A stretch of DNA of 64,000 bases from Spirodela intermedia (GCA_902729315.2 LR746275.1:746501-810500); one strand, 5' to 3'; positions 1 to 13,179 are shown, counted from the first letter of the stretch. Numbers and translations: made by a program. Notes: generated by a model not told the origin, from the sequence alone.

Positions 1-1095
1 TGATGCACAAAAATCCTAAGTGTTCGGGAGGATCGTCGTGTAGTGTCCACGGCCTCATAGACTCTCCTTGGACAAAGACGACGTGGGCAATCTCTAGATC
101 TTCTTGCGAAGTTTAGAGATTAATGAAATGGGTCGTCAAGTCATCTCTGGCGGTTGTCACCTAGCGAAGCAGAAAAATGGTGACTTTGCAGCTCTTTGGC
201 GGCTTTCACCCGATGGAGAGGAGCTAGATGGAGGTAGGGCGCGTGTCAGGGAGCTTCATCCTCAAGTCTACGCAGCAAGAGGAGGCTCTTCATCGCATCT
301 GGTACACTCTCAGGAGGTGGCGACTCGTCTCTTAGAGGATCGTCCTCTTCCCGCCGATGGCTTGTTCGTCGATCAATCGGAGATGATTTACTCGATGGAT
401 TCGCGAACCTTTTATCACAAATCATTCAGCAATTCTAGTAGCAATGCTCCGTGAATCACGTTGACAAGATTTTTACCGATGATCCAACAATTCTCGTTGC
501 TTAATCCTTCATCGGCGATCTATAGGAAAGTCATGATAATCAGATAAAAATATATGAATTTTGACTCTGAGAGGATTTGAACCCATGCCAGTCGCCTGCT
601 TCTAAGGAAGGTGTGATGTGGGTTTAGTCCTACATTGGTTGTGCACCGATTTTTTAGGCGAATATATAATAATGTTAGCTTTGTAAGCAAAGTCACTGCT
701 CTCACATATACAACCATTCCTTGTGCCACAACCGGTTGGCCACCAATGACATGGAAGGGGAGTGGTGCACACGTGCCCCTATTGGTCCAAGCCAAGCTGC
801 TCGAGCCCTTGCTCGCAACTGCCCCCCGACTGAGCTTCCGACCCGCTTGCGAGCCCAGTTTGCTAGTGGGTCCCCCTATTTTACAATATTTTTATTTTTA
901 TTTCTTGTTTTTTCATTTATCTCAAAAGTAAGACTGTAAAAATTGTATAAAATCACATAATTACCCAAAAATTCACATTAATCAACTGAAAACCACTTTT
1001 CACACTTTAACACAAATATAAGCCTATTTATCATGAGTTAAGGCTAAAACTATATTATTTAATAATTGTTAACTCATGATAATGAAGACTTATCA
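1..1095 (-). repeat. Partial LTR G, minus orientation
   Basis: This is the right-hand part of an LTR of the window's main family, read on the minus strand. It ends in the standard terminus (reverse complement of TGATAAGTC) at 1095. By alignment with the complete LTR at 59157-60788 the window opens about 540 bp into the LTR, so the left end lies outside. It interrupts the gag C-terminal region of element D, whose sequence resumes at 1096. Whether it is a solo LTR or the 5' LTR of a minus element extending leftward cannot be decided here. Confidence 0.85.
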
Positions 1096-1871
1096 AAAAT
1101 CAATTGATTTGAGAGATGTAGAAGATGAAATTAATAAATCTAATCATAAGTTTGTAGCCATGGATGTGGATAGTGAGGATGATGATGTATATCATATACA
1201 AAAATTAAAAGATAGCTCTTGGGAAGATGAAGAATTTGATGAGTTGAGAAAAAAAAAGCTAGAAAAAGAGTTGATTCAACTAATGGGGAGAAATGAAAAT
1301 AATGAATATGAATATAGAAATAATTTTGGAGGAGAAAATTTAAATTTTATTGAATTCATTAGATCTGAGATTAAAGAAGATAATCCTTCCATCCTTCAAA
1401 ACCCACAGCCCATTAGAATTACTTCTAAGCTTGAAATATTTCACTCCTCGCAAATTGAACAAATATGTATGAAATATAAAATGGAGTAGGGAAAGATTAT
1501 GCAGATAAAAGAAGACATTATGAAATGGGTGAATGAAAGAATTAGGGATATCAATTTAAATGAAAAAGTTCTAGCTTAGGTAAGAGATAATTTGAAAATT
1601 ATATGACTTGATCACATTTTATGGTCTATTAATAAAAAGTATTTATTAATGAATGAGAGCCTTAAAAAATAAGATAGAAATGAGGAAAGATTATTTTCAA
1701 AATAAAAATATTTTTGGGGAGAATTTTGTTAATTTCTATTTTGTTTTGGCTGAAAGTATGTCAAGGTATATATATGAAGTATATGAATTTATGCTAAATC
1801 TGAAAAAGAATATCATGAAACTTACCTTGGGATACAAATATATTTTGATGGCCATAGATCATCTTATATGA
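1096..1871 (+). pseudogene. Gag C-terminal extension, element D (pol-less family)
   Basis: This is a decayed copy of the unrecognised C-terminal module seen intact in element H. It aligns from the SIDL/STDL stretch through the acidic MDVD-rich block to the LGYKYILMAID end. The frame is broken at 1487-1489, where a CAG codon is TAG, and by further stops after it. The 5' part of this gag lies beyond LTR G, outside the window. Nothing is known of the module's function. The next feature downstream is the shared post-coding stem-loop at 1912-1929, not pol, which identifies D as a pol-less element. Confidence 0.8.
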
Positions 1872-2793
1872 TCTAAGAGATGTCCAGCTGAAGACATTAA
1901 ATTCAGCGCTACATGGGAGGTAACTCATGATTTTTATTTCATTCTGTTTGATTTTTTTAAACTTTGTTTTTCTTAGAATTTCATAGTACTTATTTTGTAT
2001 TTGTTTTTCTTCAAAAAAGTGCAGGAAGAAGAGTGTAAGATGAAGTAGAAAATTAAAAACGAGGTTGAGGTGATGACTTTCAGAACTTTATCATTTATGA
2101 CAATATTTTTAATGCTTAACTTTACATATATGCATGCTTCACTTGAAAATTATATTTTCTGCATATTCTGTTTCGATTTTTCTATGTCATTGAGGACATT
2201 ATCGTTTTTAAGTTGGGGGGTGAAGTATTAATTATTAATTTATACTTTTGAAATGATTAAGAACATGTGTTTGTATTTTATTTTTATTTTTTCATGCTCA
2301 CTTTGAACAACAACTAAAAAAATAATAAAAATCAAATAAAATTCTAAAAAACTACAACATCTATTTTCTGGTTTTCTGTCATGAACAATATACTATAAAA
2401 AATAGCAGACAAAAAACAGCTCGAAATTTGAAATTTTAGAGACCCTTTTCTCACATTCTAATTTTCTAAACATATATTAATGAAATTCGAAATTACAATT
2501 ATAAAAAATATAGTTTTGATTTATTTTTTTGATAAATTTATTATTGCTAAAAATAGAACTGAAAATAGAAAACAAAATTGTCAGAACTATCTAATTTACA
2601 AAGTTTTTTCATCATATTATATTCATGAAAAATTAACTCAATTAGATTGATTGATACCAAAAGATACTAGGAATATTATTATTGAGTCAAAAGAATGATC
2701 TAGTAGCATGAAATGTTGGAATGCCCCTTGGATACATGATAGATAACATGAATTTGATTTTACAAATTTTCACTTCATGATCTTGATGGATAG
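1872..2793 (+). other. 3' UTR of element D, first part
   Basis: This non-coding stretch matches the 3' UTRs of A, B and H and the complements of C and U. It holds a degenerate copy of the CATGGG-aggcaa-CCCATG stem-loop at 1912-1929 and an internal polypurine-like tract AAGTTGGGGGGTG at 2210-2222. It is interrupted at 2793 by element C and resumes at 13180. Confidence 0.8.
2789..2793. repeat. Target site duplication of C, left copy (GATAG)
   Basis: GATAG immediately precedes the left LTR end of C and recurs at 13180-13184 immediately after its right end. Five base pairs is the usual Ty3/gypsy duplication. Confidence 0.9.
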
Positions 2794-4447
2794 TGACATG
2801 ACTTAGTCATTGTATATTAAACCATGCAAATATAAAATTTATAAAACTAGAAAACACGAACTTTCAGATATTTAGAAGTATTTCTAAATAAATATATCAA
2901 TTATAATTCAATAAAACTTTCATAAAAAGTAATAATTTTCTAGGTCGATCATAAATATCATATAGATTTTTATGAGTAATAATTTCGTTATTCATATAGA
3001 AATAATAATTCAATAGAAGTATTTAGAATTTTTCTCAATGAATACGATTTTCTATGAGTTTCATACTAAGAAATAAAAACGAAATATATTTAAAATTCAC
3101 ATAAAAGGGAAATAAGGGTGCAGACGTCGAGATGATGTCAGCGCCTGGTGGACACGAATTAGGTGGAAATAAAGTTCCGCTCGGTGATTCTTGCATAAGT
3201 GACTACAAATGATTTAATTAATCAAATTAAGATTTGTAAAAGCCAAAAGAATTGTAATTGAAAAAAATATATTTTGGTAACTTAAAAAAACAAAAATTAT
3301 CACTAAATGAAGTGTAAAGTAAATTGAAAGTAGGAAAATAGAGTTCCGGCATCGTGACGACGATGCACTGGAATCTTGAGCATTTGAGAGGGTCGTTGTG
3401 TAGTGTCCATGGCCTCGAAGGCTCTCCTTGGACAAAAATGATGTGGGCAATCTTTAGATCTTCTCGTGAAGTCTAGAGATCAATGAAGTGGGTCGTCGAA
3501 TCGTCTCCAGCAGCTGTCACCTGGCGGAGCAGAAAAACGACGACTTTGCAGCTCTCCGGTGGCTGTCACCCGATAGAGAAGAGTTGGATGGAGGTGGGCC
3601 GTGTGTCAGGGAACTTCATCCTCAAGTTCTCACAGCAAGAGGAGGCTCTTCATCACATCTGGTATGCTCTTCAGAGGTGGCGACTCGTCTCTCAGCCGAT
3701 CGTCCTCTTCTCGACGACAACTTGTTCGTTGATCAATCAGAGATGATTTACTTGATGGATTGCGATCTTTTTATCGCGAATCGTTCAGCAATTTTAGTAA
3801 CAATACTCCGTGAATCACATTGACGAGATTTTCACTGATGATCTAGTAATTCTCATTGCTTAATCTTTCACCGACGATCCGTAGGAAAGTCACGATAATA
3901 AGATAAAAATATATGAATTTTGACTCTAGGAGGATTCGAACCTTTGCTGGTCGCTTGCCTCTGAGGAAGGTGTGATGCGGGTTTAGTCCCACATCAGTTG
4001 TGCGCCGATTTTTCAAGCGAATATATAGTAATGTTAGCTTTATGAGCAAAGTCACTACTCTCGCATGTATGACCACTCTTTGCCCCACAATCGGCTGGCC
4101 ACAGGTGACGTGGAAGGGGAGTGGTGCACACGTGCCCTTATCGGTCCAAGCTAAGTTGCTCGAGCCCCTACTTGTGGCTACTCCCTGACTATGCTTCCGA
4201 CCTGCTTGCAGGCCCAGCTGGCCGGCGGGTCTCTTTATTTTGTAATATTTTTACTTCTTATTCTTCATTTATCTCAAAAGTAAGACTGTAAAAATTGTAT
4301 AAAATCATATAATTATCCAAAAATTCACGTTAATCAATTGAAAACCACAAATCATACTTTAACATAAATATAAGTCTATTTATCATAGGTTAAGGCTAAA
4401 ACTATATTATTTACTAATTATTAACTCATGATAATGAAGACTTATCA
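2794..4447 (-). repeat. 3' LTR of element C
   Basis: It runs from TGACATGAC to GACTTATCA on the plus strand, about 1654 bp. It is bordered on the right by the complement of the polypurine tract, which makes it the 3' LTR of a minus-strand element. It has the family's GC-rich central block at about 3340-4240. Confidence 0.92.
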
Positions 4448-4460
4448 TACCCCCCAACTT
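4448..4460 (-). promoter_or_regulatory. Polypurine tract of element C
   Basis: On the minus strand this reads AAGTTGGGGGGTA and directly abuts the 3' LTR. That is the position and composition expected for the plus-strand DNA primer. Confidence 0.85.
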
Positions 4461-6016
4461 AAATCATGCTAGTCTCTTAGCAATAGAATTACGAAAATAA
4501 AAACAAATCTCAAACATCATGTTTCAATATAAAAAAAAAAATACAATTAGAAATGATGTACCTTTAAACACTTTAGATTCTTCTATCAGGTATTTAAGAA
4601 TGATGCCAAGCACTTAAATGTTTAAACACTCCTTGGAATAACAATTTAAACTTCACTTCTTCTATTCACATCTTTATCACTTCTTCACTCATAGATGTAT
4701 TTACAAGATGTTTCAATTATCAATACTCATCCAAGAATAATATTGATCCTACATTTTCCTTTTTCTATGACTTGATTTTTGATGTTTGCACTATGTTTCT
4801 TCCTTCTTTTTTTTTTTATATATATAGTGGATAAGTAGCTTTTCTTGTAGACAAATTTCAACAATAAGAATGATGTCTTACACCCTCCATGTGTACTCTT
4901 CATTTTCAGGGCTTTCACTTTATCTACTTATTTTTCAGCAAGTGTTTTTCTATGCATGATTTTCGAAAATGAGAATGATGTCTCACACCCTCCATGTGTA
5001 CTCTTTGTTTCTAGATTTTTCACATTGCTCTCTCCTTTTTTTTTTTTGAAATAAGTGATTTCTCCTCACAAGTCCTATAGATCAGGGTGCAAAAATCTCC
5101 ATTAAACTCAAATGATCAATCAAATTTTCACATCAAGTAAATACTATCCATCAAGATCATGAAGTGAAAATCTATAAAATCAAATCCATGTTATCTATCA
5201 TGTATCCAAGGAGTATTCCAACATTTCATGCTACTAGATCATTCTTTTGACTCAATAATAGTCTAATTGATTTAATTTTTCATGCATGCAATATGATGTA
5301 AGGAATTTGTAAATTAGATAATTTTGACAGTTTCGTTTTCTATTTTTAGTTCTATTTTTAACAGTAATAAATTGGTCAAAAATAAATCAAAACTATCCTC
5401 TTTATAGCTTTAATTTCAAATTTCAGTAATATATATCTAAGGGATTGAAATGTGAAAAAAAGGGTCTTCTAGAATTCAAATTTCAAGCTATTTTTTGTCT
5501 ACTGTTTTTGACAATCTGTTGTCTCTAACAGAAAACTAGAAAATAGATGTTGTAGCTTTTCTGAATTTTATTTTATTTTTATTTTTTTATTTGCTGTTCT
5601 AAGTTGAATAAAAAGCAAACACATGTTCTTAATCATCCTATAGCATAAATTAATAATGAATACTTCACCCCCCAACTTAAAAATGACATTGTCCTCAATG
5701 TCAAAAAAATTGAAATAGAATATGCAGAAAATATAATTTTCAAGTGAAGCATGCATATCAGTAAAGTTAAGCATTAAAAATATTTTCATAAATGATGAAG
5801 CTCAGAAAGACATCACTTCAACCTCGTTTTTAATTTTCCACTTTATCTTACACTCCTCCTCCTGTACTTTTTCAAAAAAAAAACCAATACAGAAACAAGT
5901 ACTGCGAAATTCCAAGGAAAATAAAATTTTAAAAAAATCAAAGAGAATGAAATAAAAATCATGGGTTGCCTCCCATGCAGCGTTGAATTTAATGTCTCTA
6001 GCTGGACTCCTTGATG
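4461..6016 (-). other. 3' UTR of element C
   Basis: Non-coding, about 1.55 kb between the pol stop and the PPT. It contains the two 46-bp direct repeats typical of the family (near 4868-4913 and 4971-5016), an internal polypurine-like tract at 5666-5678 (AAGTTGGGGGGTG on the minus strand), and the stem-loop CATGGG-aggcaa-CCCATG at 5960-5977. Small ORFs here are not supported as genes. Confidence 0.75.
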
Positions 6017-7335
6017 TTACTCTTGAATTTCTTTTAATAATAAAATTTCTTTTTCTGCAAGGCGTTCATGTTCGATGGAATGTTTAAGTCGCTGTCCATT
6101 TACCTTAAAGTTATGATCACTTTTAAGATCTTTAATCATTACAGCCCCATGATCATATGTCTCTTCCACCACATAAGGCCCTTTCCATTTTAATTTTAAT
6201 TTTCCTCAAAATAATTTCAGCCTAGAATCATATAACCACACTTTTTGTCCAATATTAAATTTTTTTCTGCTATTGTATTTATCATGAAAAGTTTAGTTTT
6301 TTCTTTATATATTCTATGATTTTCATAAGCTTCATTCCTCAACTCCTCTAGTTCATGTAACTAAAAAATTATATGCCCACTAGCTGATTTTTCATCCATA
6401 CATAAATTTTTTATAGCCCATAATGCTTTATGCTCTATTTCCGCAAGAAGATGACATGGCTTTCTAAAAATGAGACAAAATGGGGACATACTTATGGGAT
6501 TTTTATAAGTTGTTCTATAAGCCTATAATGCATCTTGTAATTTCGTGGGCCAATCTTTCCTATCTGGTCTAATTATTTTTCTCAAAATTCTCTGAATTTC
6601 CCTATTTGCTACTTCAGCTTGCCCATTTGTTTGGGGATGATATGGAGTGGCTACTCTATGGTCTACTCCATTCTTTTTCAATAGTTTCCTGAAATATTTA
6701 TTTGTAAAATGTGTTCCTTCATCACTAATAATTACTCTAGGACATCCAAATCTCGAAAAAATATTTTTCTACACAAATTTCATTACGATTTTATGATCAT
6801 TAGTTCTAGTAGGAATAGCTTCCACCCACTTCGACACATAATCAACAGCAAACAAAATATATTTATATTTTTTAGTTGATAGGAAGGGACCCATGAAATT
6901 TATTCCCCATACATCAAAAATTTTGACTACTGACATGTTACTCATGGGCATTTCATCTTTTTTACTCATGTTACCTATAGATTGGCATGAAATACATGTT
7001 CTACTAAATTCTATAGAATCTCTAATGATTGTAGGCCAATAAAAACCATACTGAAAAATTTTTACAGCTATTTTTCGTCTAGAGAAATGTCCTCCATAGT
7101 TAAATGAATGACACATGTTAATAATGCTATGATATTCTTCTTTAGGAATGCATCTCCTTAAAATTTGATCATTGCCCAAGTAATATAAATCATGATCATG
7201 TCAAAAATAATTTATAATCTTAGAAAAGAAATGATGTTTTCTGTTCTTATCTCATTATTCTGGAGCTTATCTAGAAATCAGAAAATTAACAATATGTGCA
7301 TACTATGGTGATGGTTGATGTTGAGCTGCCATCAA
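6017..7335 (-). pseudogene. Integrase region of element C pol
   Basis: Minus-strand sequence encodes a retroviral-type integrase: an HHCC-like zinc region followed by the FYWPTI segment and the core segment around VWGINFMGPF (first catalytic Asp shown by GID in other copies, changed to GIN here). Further on, the ISDEGTHF-like, NREIQ and GMSPF-type segments are recognisable through several stops. A TAG replaces the CAG of KFVQ near 6774, the same change seen in element U. The natural pol stop is TAA at 6017-6019. No chromodomain is visible after the core. Inactive. Confidence 0.85.
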
Positions 7336-7893
7336 TTATTTATTTGGAAATACGTCTTGTAAAGGTGCTGCATTTATTCTTGTATCACTTAATCTAGAAA
7401 GATGGTCAGCAACAACATTTTCGAAACCTTTTTTATCTTTTATTTCTAAGTCAAATTCTTGCAACAATAAAATCCATCTTAATAAATGTGGCTTTGCATC
7501 TTTCTTATTTAACAGATATTTTAATGCTGTATGATCAGTATAAATAATAATTTTAGCTCTCAAAATATATGATCTAAACCTTTCTAATGAAAATACTACA
7601 ACTAACAACTATTTTTCAGTCGTGGTATAATTTAATTGAGCATCGGATATAGTTTTACTAGCATATGAAATTATTATGGGTTTTGACACTTTTGTTTGTC
7701 CTAGAACGGCCCCCACTACATAATTTGATACATCACACATTATTTCAAAGGGAAGGGACCAATCAGGAGTTTGTAAAATAGGTACCTCAATAAGTAATCT
7801 TTTTATTTCAGAAAAAGACTCAAAACATTTCTCATCAAAATTAAAAGACACACCTTTAGATAATAGCAAGGTGAGAGGTTTAGAAATTTTCAA
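7336..7893 (-). pseudogene. RNase H region of element C pol
   Basis: The translated minus strand has the Ty3/gypsy RNaseH signature: [26 protein letters not shown] and [11 protein letters not shown]. These give the catalytic acidic positions (Asp in MCDVS, Glu in TTEK, Asp in YTDH, Asp in VADH). The frame is broken at 7606-7611 and upstream of the INT. It degrades the RNA strand of the RNA:DNA hybrid in an active element. Confidence 0.85.
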
Positions 7894-8765
7894 AAATCTT
7901 GAACAAATTTTCTGTAATAACTTGCATGACCCAAGAAAGATCTAATCTGTTTTACTAAATTTGGAGGTTTTATTTTAGATATAATATCAATTTTTGCTCT
8001 ATCCACCTCTAAACCCTTTTCACTCACAATATGACCCAACACAACTCCCTCTTTAACCATAAAATGTGATTTCTCCCAACTCAAAACTAATTTTTTCTCT
8101 ATACATTTCTCAAGTACATGCTGTAGATGATTTAAGCATTCATCAAATGATTCTCCAAAAAATAGAAAAATCGTCCATAAAATTTCTATGCATTTTCCAA
8201 TTACATCAGAAAAAATAGATAGCATACATCTTTAAAATGTGGCTGGAGCATTACATAGACCAAAAGGCATTCGTTTAAAAGTAAAAGTACCAAATGGACA
8301 AGTGAAAGTTATTTTTTCTTGATCTAAAGGGTTTATATAAATTTGATTATAACCAGAGTATCCATCTAGGAAACAAAAAAGTTTTTTCCAGCTAATTTTT
8401 CTAGAATTTGATCAGTAAATGGTAGGGGAAAATGATCTTTTTTAGTAACTGAATTTAATTTTCTATAATCAATGCAAATCCTCCAACCGGTAGTTAATCT
8501 TATTTGTATTTCATCCCCATTTTCATTTTTTATAATCGTGATCCCTGATTGTTTTTGGCACTACTTGTGTAGGACTAACCCATTTGCTATCTGAAATAGG
8601 ATAAATAATATTAGTAGCCAACCACTTTAAAATTTCTTTTTTTATAATTTCTATCATTTTAGGATTTAATCTTCGTTGTGGTTCCCTACTAGTTCTAGCC
8701 CCCTCCTCTAGATATATACTATGCATGCATATACTCCTATCAATACCCCTTAGATCGTCCATTTT
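7894..8765 (-). pseudogene. Reverse transcriptase of element C
   Basis: Recognisable from MDDLRGIDRS (8760 leftward), through PISDSKWVSPTQVVPK, the region around IDYRKLNS, and the palm to HFMVKEGVVLGHIVSEKGLEVD. The catalytic FMDD region is read out of frame (single-base deletion near 8176-8200). Upstream, the conserved Trp before MDD is TGA and a shifted PKTIRD reading ends the frame at 8523. Both lesions are identical in element A. Inactive. Confidence 0.85.
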
Positions 8766-8816
8766 TCAGCCCATAGCCTTCTTATTTTTTCGAAGTACAT
8801 CAAATAATTCTTTTTC

Positions 8817-9275
8817 CTATTCATCACTCAAATCAGTTGTAATAATAATAGGAAATGAATTATTTTCCTCCAAAAACATATATTTTAAACTAGAGGGAAG
8901 AGGTTTCAACTCTAAATTCAGATGATCTTCTTCTTTCTTTTCTTCCAAATTTATATTCTCTATTTCCACTAATTCTTCTAACACACAGTCATCAATAACA
9001 TCTGGATCATCAAAATCATCTAAAAGATCTATGGTATGACAATCATATACTTGGGATTTCTTAAGATTATTTGATACCTCAAAAATTTTAATTTCTATTG
9101 ATTGATCTCCACATGAAATTTTCACAATACATGTGGGAAAATCAATATTCATCTTTGCTGTATGCAAAAATGATCTCCTTAGGATGATTGGTGTATCATA
9201 AAACTGTCCATTAAAATCTATTTCCAGTACTACAAAATAAATTGGAAATTTACACCTTTTATTTATCACTATCAC
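8817..9275 (-). pseudogene. PR-RT linker of element C
   Basis: A 152-residue open segment lies between protease and RT: the IVINKRCKFPIYFVVLEID stretch and then a strongly acidic linker (DLLDDFDDPDVIDDCVLEELVE). This linker is typical of the protease C-terminus and RT approach in Athila-type pol. It is bounded on both sides by stops that also occur in A (TAG at the SDE end; the one-base loss after PKGF at the start). Confidence 0.75.
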
Positions 9276-9319
9276 ATTTTCTAAAAACCTTTAGGATGGT
9301 TTATGGATCTATCAGCAAA

Positions 9320-10048
9320 TTATAAGGAAATAGTAGAAGGTTTAAGATCACAAATATTAAATTTATCACAAATACTTGCAGGTAATAAATTAATACTAGC
9401 ACCAGTGTCAAGTAATGTATTCTGAAAAATGGATCCACCAATATCACACGAAATTAAAGGGGCACCTATATCTCTCAATTTATATGGTAATTGATTTAAT
9501 AATAATATACTAGCATGCATAGATAATTTTTCTACTCTAGGTATCTTTTTTGGTGTACACATTTCTTTCAAAACTCTAGCATATTTAGGAATATGTTCAA
9601 TGGTAGTGAGTAAAGGAAGACTAATTTGCACATCTTGTAAAGTTTTCTTTATTTCTTCATTGTGTTCCTTTTTCTTTCTTTGTCTAGGCTCTAGAGCTTT
9701 AGGAAATGGAATGGTTGTCCTCTCTTTCAAAATTTCCTTGGTAGAATCTATAAAATCCTCTTCTACTCCTATTTGATTTTGTTTTGGGTTGTCCACATTT
9801 TCTTTTTCTTCTAATGTTTGGGGATGAGGATCAGGTAAGATCTTACCACTCCTTAATGCATTCACTATCCTAACATTTTCATTTCGTGGGTTTTTTCCTA
9901 GATTCATACTACTAGACTCCCCTTGCTGAAATCCTATTGTTGGGCGGTTCCCTAGATTTTCTATGGGCGGACTAGGTAGCTGTCCCTCTTCTCTCTTATT
10001 CTCAAGAGCCTCTATAATTTGATTCTGGTGTTGCATCATTTGATTCAT
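9320..10048 (-). pseudogene. Gag C-terminus plus aspartic protease of element C
   Basis: This 242-residue open piece starts in the Met/Gln-rich tail of Gag (MNQMMQHQNQ) and runs through a basic linker (PRQRKKKEHNEE) into the retropepsin motif LLDTGASINLLP. The DTGA supplies the catalytic Asp of the dimeric protease that cleaves Gag-Pol. It ends at TAA after TISL, where related elements are expected to have a Gln codon. Element A carries the same stop. PR appears fused in frame to Gag. Confidence 0.85.
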
Positions 10049-11294
10049 AATTTGTTACATCATTTGGCTCATTTGCTGCATCATTTCTATAATATCAAGT
10101 TGGGTTTGAGAGGGCTGATTTTTCTGAAATCTGTTTTCTTATTTTGGACGAAATTCAGAGTTTGAATTGGGTCTAAGTGCTTTTGGATTTTGAATATTAT
10201 TTGGGTCTCTCCATGAAAAATTATTCCTCCAATTAGGATTATAAGAATTTGAAAAAGGTTCCCTGTTTCTATTAAAATCGTGAGCTACTTGCACTTGTTC
10301 TTACATAGGGTGAAATGATTGATTTAAATTATAACATTGAAATTTAGAATAATCATTTTCACCATACATAGGACATGCCTTATTCGAATTAAGTTGAGGG
10401 TTAAAAGGCTTTCTAATATTATCAATAAGTAAATCATTTTTTTTTAATCTTTGATTAATTTAATTAACCTCATTTCTAAGTTTAAAATCATCATCATGAT
10501 GTAATTCATAAATTCCTCTCTTCTTATCCGTCATATAATTCAAAAGAGACTTGATCTCTAGAATTTTCACTTAATTTCTCATAAAGACTATAAATCTCAT
10601 CAGGAGTTTTCTCCATAAAAGCTCCTCCACATATAGAATCAATCATATTTCTATATTATTCTAATAATCCATTATAAAAAATTCTATTGAGCTGTCACTT
10701 AGGTATAACATGAAGACACTTTCTAAGTAAATCTTTGAATTTTTCCCATGTCTCATACAAAGTTTCTCCTGGTCTTTGAGAAAAACTCCATATATGTTTT
10801 CTCATATTTTGAGTTTTTCTTAAGGGATAAAATTTTTGAAGAAAGGTCTATTCTATATCTTTCCAGCTAGTTAATCCTCTATCCAATGTGGATAGCTAAT
10901 GACTAGCTTTGTCCCTAAGTGTATGAGGGAATAATTTCATCTTAATAATTTTCGATGTAACTTGAGGGAGATTAACTAAATCACAGACCATATGAAATTT
11001 TTTTAAGCGCTGATGAGGTTCTTCTAAAGGCAATCTATGAAAATTAGGGAGCATTTGAAAATTTTCTGGATTTATTTCGAATTTAATAGTGGGTGCTAAT
11101 GGGACTCTAATATTAGATGGTCTTTGAAATGAATCAGGGATATAATGATTTTTCATGGCCATAGGATTGTTTTCAGTTTGACTTGTACTTCCTTTAGGAT
11201 CCATCAAAATTAATTTTTTTTTCAGATTTTTATTTTGAAATGAAATAATGAAAGGATTTTCTAGCCTTAGATGCAAGTATCTTCTACCATACAT
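10049..11294 (-). pseudogene. Gag of element C, N-terminal and middle part
   Basis: Start ATG at 11292-11294 (MYGRRYLHLRLENPF), aligned to the H gag start. It includes the capsid-like Retrotrans_gag region (LFPHTLRDKASHWLST, with Trp to stop near 10896) and later the CPMYGENDYSKFQC degenerate zinc-knuckle segment. Several stops and frame changes occur between 10050 and 10896. Capsid function is therefore lost. Confidence 0.85.
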
Positions 11295-11483
11295 AAAATC
11301 AATAAATGCGAGCAAAAAAAGTTAGTAACTAGTACCCTACTTCAGGATGCTCCAGTCCTTGCCTTGCTTCTTTTCGTTCCCTTTTTCTAATAAAAAATCA
11401 GCTAAAAGAAAATAAAACAAGAGTTAATTTTTTTTCTGTACTCTAAGAGAAAAATAGAAAAATACTAAATATTATGCAATATA

Positions 11484-11501
11484 TCCCCAGCAACGGTGCC
11501 A
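11484..11501 (-). promoter_or_regulatory. Primer binding site of element C (tRNA-Asp type)
   Basis: Complement of the family PBS TGGCGCCGTTGCCGGGGA with two C/T-type changes, five bases inside the 5' LTR. Complementary to the 3' end of plant tRNA-Asp. Confidence 0.85.
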
Positions 11502-11506
11502 AAATT

Positions 11507-13179
11507 TGACATGACTCAGTCATTGTATATTAAATCATGCAAATATAAATTTATAAAACTAGAAAATACGAATTTTTGAATATTTAAAAGTATTTTTAAA
11601 TAAATATATCAATTATAATTCAATAAAACTTTCAAAAATAGCGGTAATTTTCCAGGTCAATCACAAGGATGTAATATAATATTTGGTAATTATTCAGAGT
11701 TTTTCTCAATGAATATGATTTTCTATGAATTTCATACTAGGAAATAAAAAAGAAATATATTTAAAATTCACAAAAAAAGGGAAATAAGGGTGCGGATGTT
11801 GGGATGATGTCAGTGCCTGGCGGACACGAATTGGGCAGAAATAGAGTTCCGCACGATGATTCTTGCATAAGTGATTACAGATGATTTAATTAATCAAATT
11901 AAGATCTGTAAAAGCTGGAAGAATCGTAATTGAACAAAATATATTTTGGTAACTTAAAAACACAAAAATTATCACTAAATGAAGGGTAAAGTAAATTGAA
12001 AGTAGGAAAACAGAGTTCTGGCATCGTGACGGTGATGCGTCGACGATGCACTGGAATCTTGAGCATTTGGGAGGATTGTCGTGTAGTGTCCACAGCCTTG
12101 AAGGCTCTCCTTGGACAAAGATGACGTGGGCAATCTCTAGATCTTCTTGCGAAGTCTAGAGATCAATGAAGTGGGTCGTCGAATCGTCTCTAGCAGCTGT
12201 CACCCGGCGGAGCGAAAAAATGGTGACTTTGCAGCTCTCTAGCGGCTGTCACCTAGCGGAGTAGAAAAACAACAACTTTGCGGCTCTCAACAGCTGTCAC
12301 CTGACGGAGAGAAGCTAGATGGAGGTGGGGCACATGTCAAGGAGTTTCATCCTCAGGTCTGCACAGCAAGAGGAGGCTCTTCATTACATCTGGTACACCC
12401 TCAGGAGGTGGTGACTTATCTCTTGGCGGATCGTCCTCTTCCCGACGACAACTTGTTCGTCGATCAATCAAAGATGATTTACTCGATGAATTGCGATCCT
12501 TTTATCATAAATCGTTCAGAAATTTTAGTAGCAATGCTCCGCGAATCGCATTGACGAGATTTTTGCCGATGATCCAGCGATTCTTGTTGCTTAATCCTTC
12601 ATCGGCAATTTGCAAGAAAGTCGCGATAATCAGATAAAAATATATGAATTTTGACTCTGAGAGGATTCGAACCCTTGCTGGTCGCCCACCTCTGAGGAAG
12701 GTGTGACGCGGGTTTAGTCCCACATTGGTTGTGCGCTGATTTTTCGAGCGAATATATAGTAATGTTAGCTTTATGAGCAAAGTCACTACTCTTGCGTGTA
12801 TGACCACTCCTTGCCCCATAGCCAGCTGGCCACTGGTGACGTGGAAGGGGAGTGGCGCACATGTTCCTCTATCGGTCCAAGTCAAGTCGCTCGAGCCCTT
12901 GCTTGTGGCTACTCCCCGATTGCACTTTTGACCCAGTTGGGGGCCCAGCTGGCCGGCGGGTCTCTCTATTTTGCAATATTTTTATTTCTTGTTTTTTCAT
13001 TTATCTCAAAAGTAAGATTAGAAAAATCGTATAAAATCATATAATTATCCAAAAATTCACGTTAATCAACTGAAAATCACAAATCATACTTTAACACAAA
13101 TATAAGTCTATTTCTCAAGAGTTAAGGCTAAAATTATATTATTTACTAATTATTAATTCATAATAATGAAGACTTATTA
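11507..13179 (-). repeat. 5' LTR of element C
   Basis: TGACATGAC to GACTTATTA, about 1673 bp, next to the PBS. It includes the family GC-rich block and a duplicated gag-like AGCGGCTGTCACC segment near 12190-12310 that is not doubled in most other LTR copies. Confidence 0.92.

Larger units (their letters stand above)
2794..13179 (-). mobile_element. Element C: complete Ty3/gypsy (Athila/Tat-type) retrotransposon, decayed
   Basis: This is a full-length element of about 10.4 kb on the minus strand: 3' LTR 2794-4447, PPT 4448-4460, pol and gag remnants, PBS 11484-11501, 5' LTR 11507-13179. The 5-bp target duplication GATAG is present on both sides (2789-2793 and 13180-13184), so this is a direct integration into the 3' UTR of D. 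The domain order on the minus strand is gag, PR, RT, RNaseH, INT, the Ty3/gypsy order, with no visible chromodomain after INT. Every coding domain carries stops or frameshifts, so it is not autonomous now. Its terminal ATTA (expected ATCA) at 13176-13179 is a C-to-T change. Confidence 0.92.
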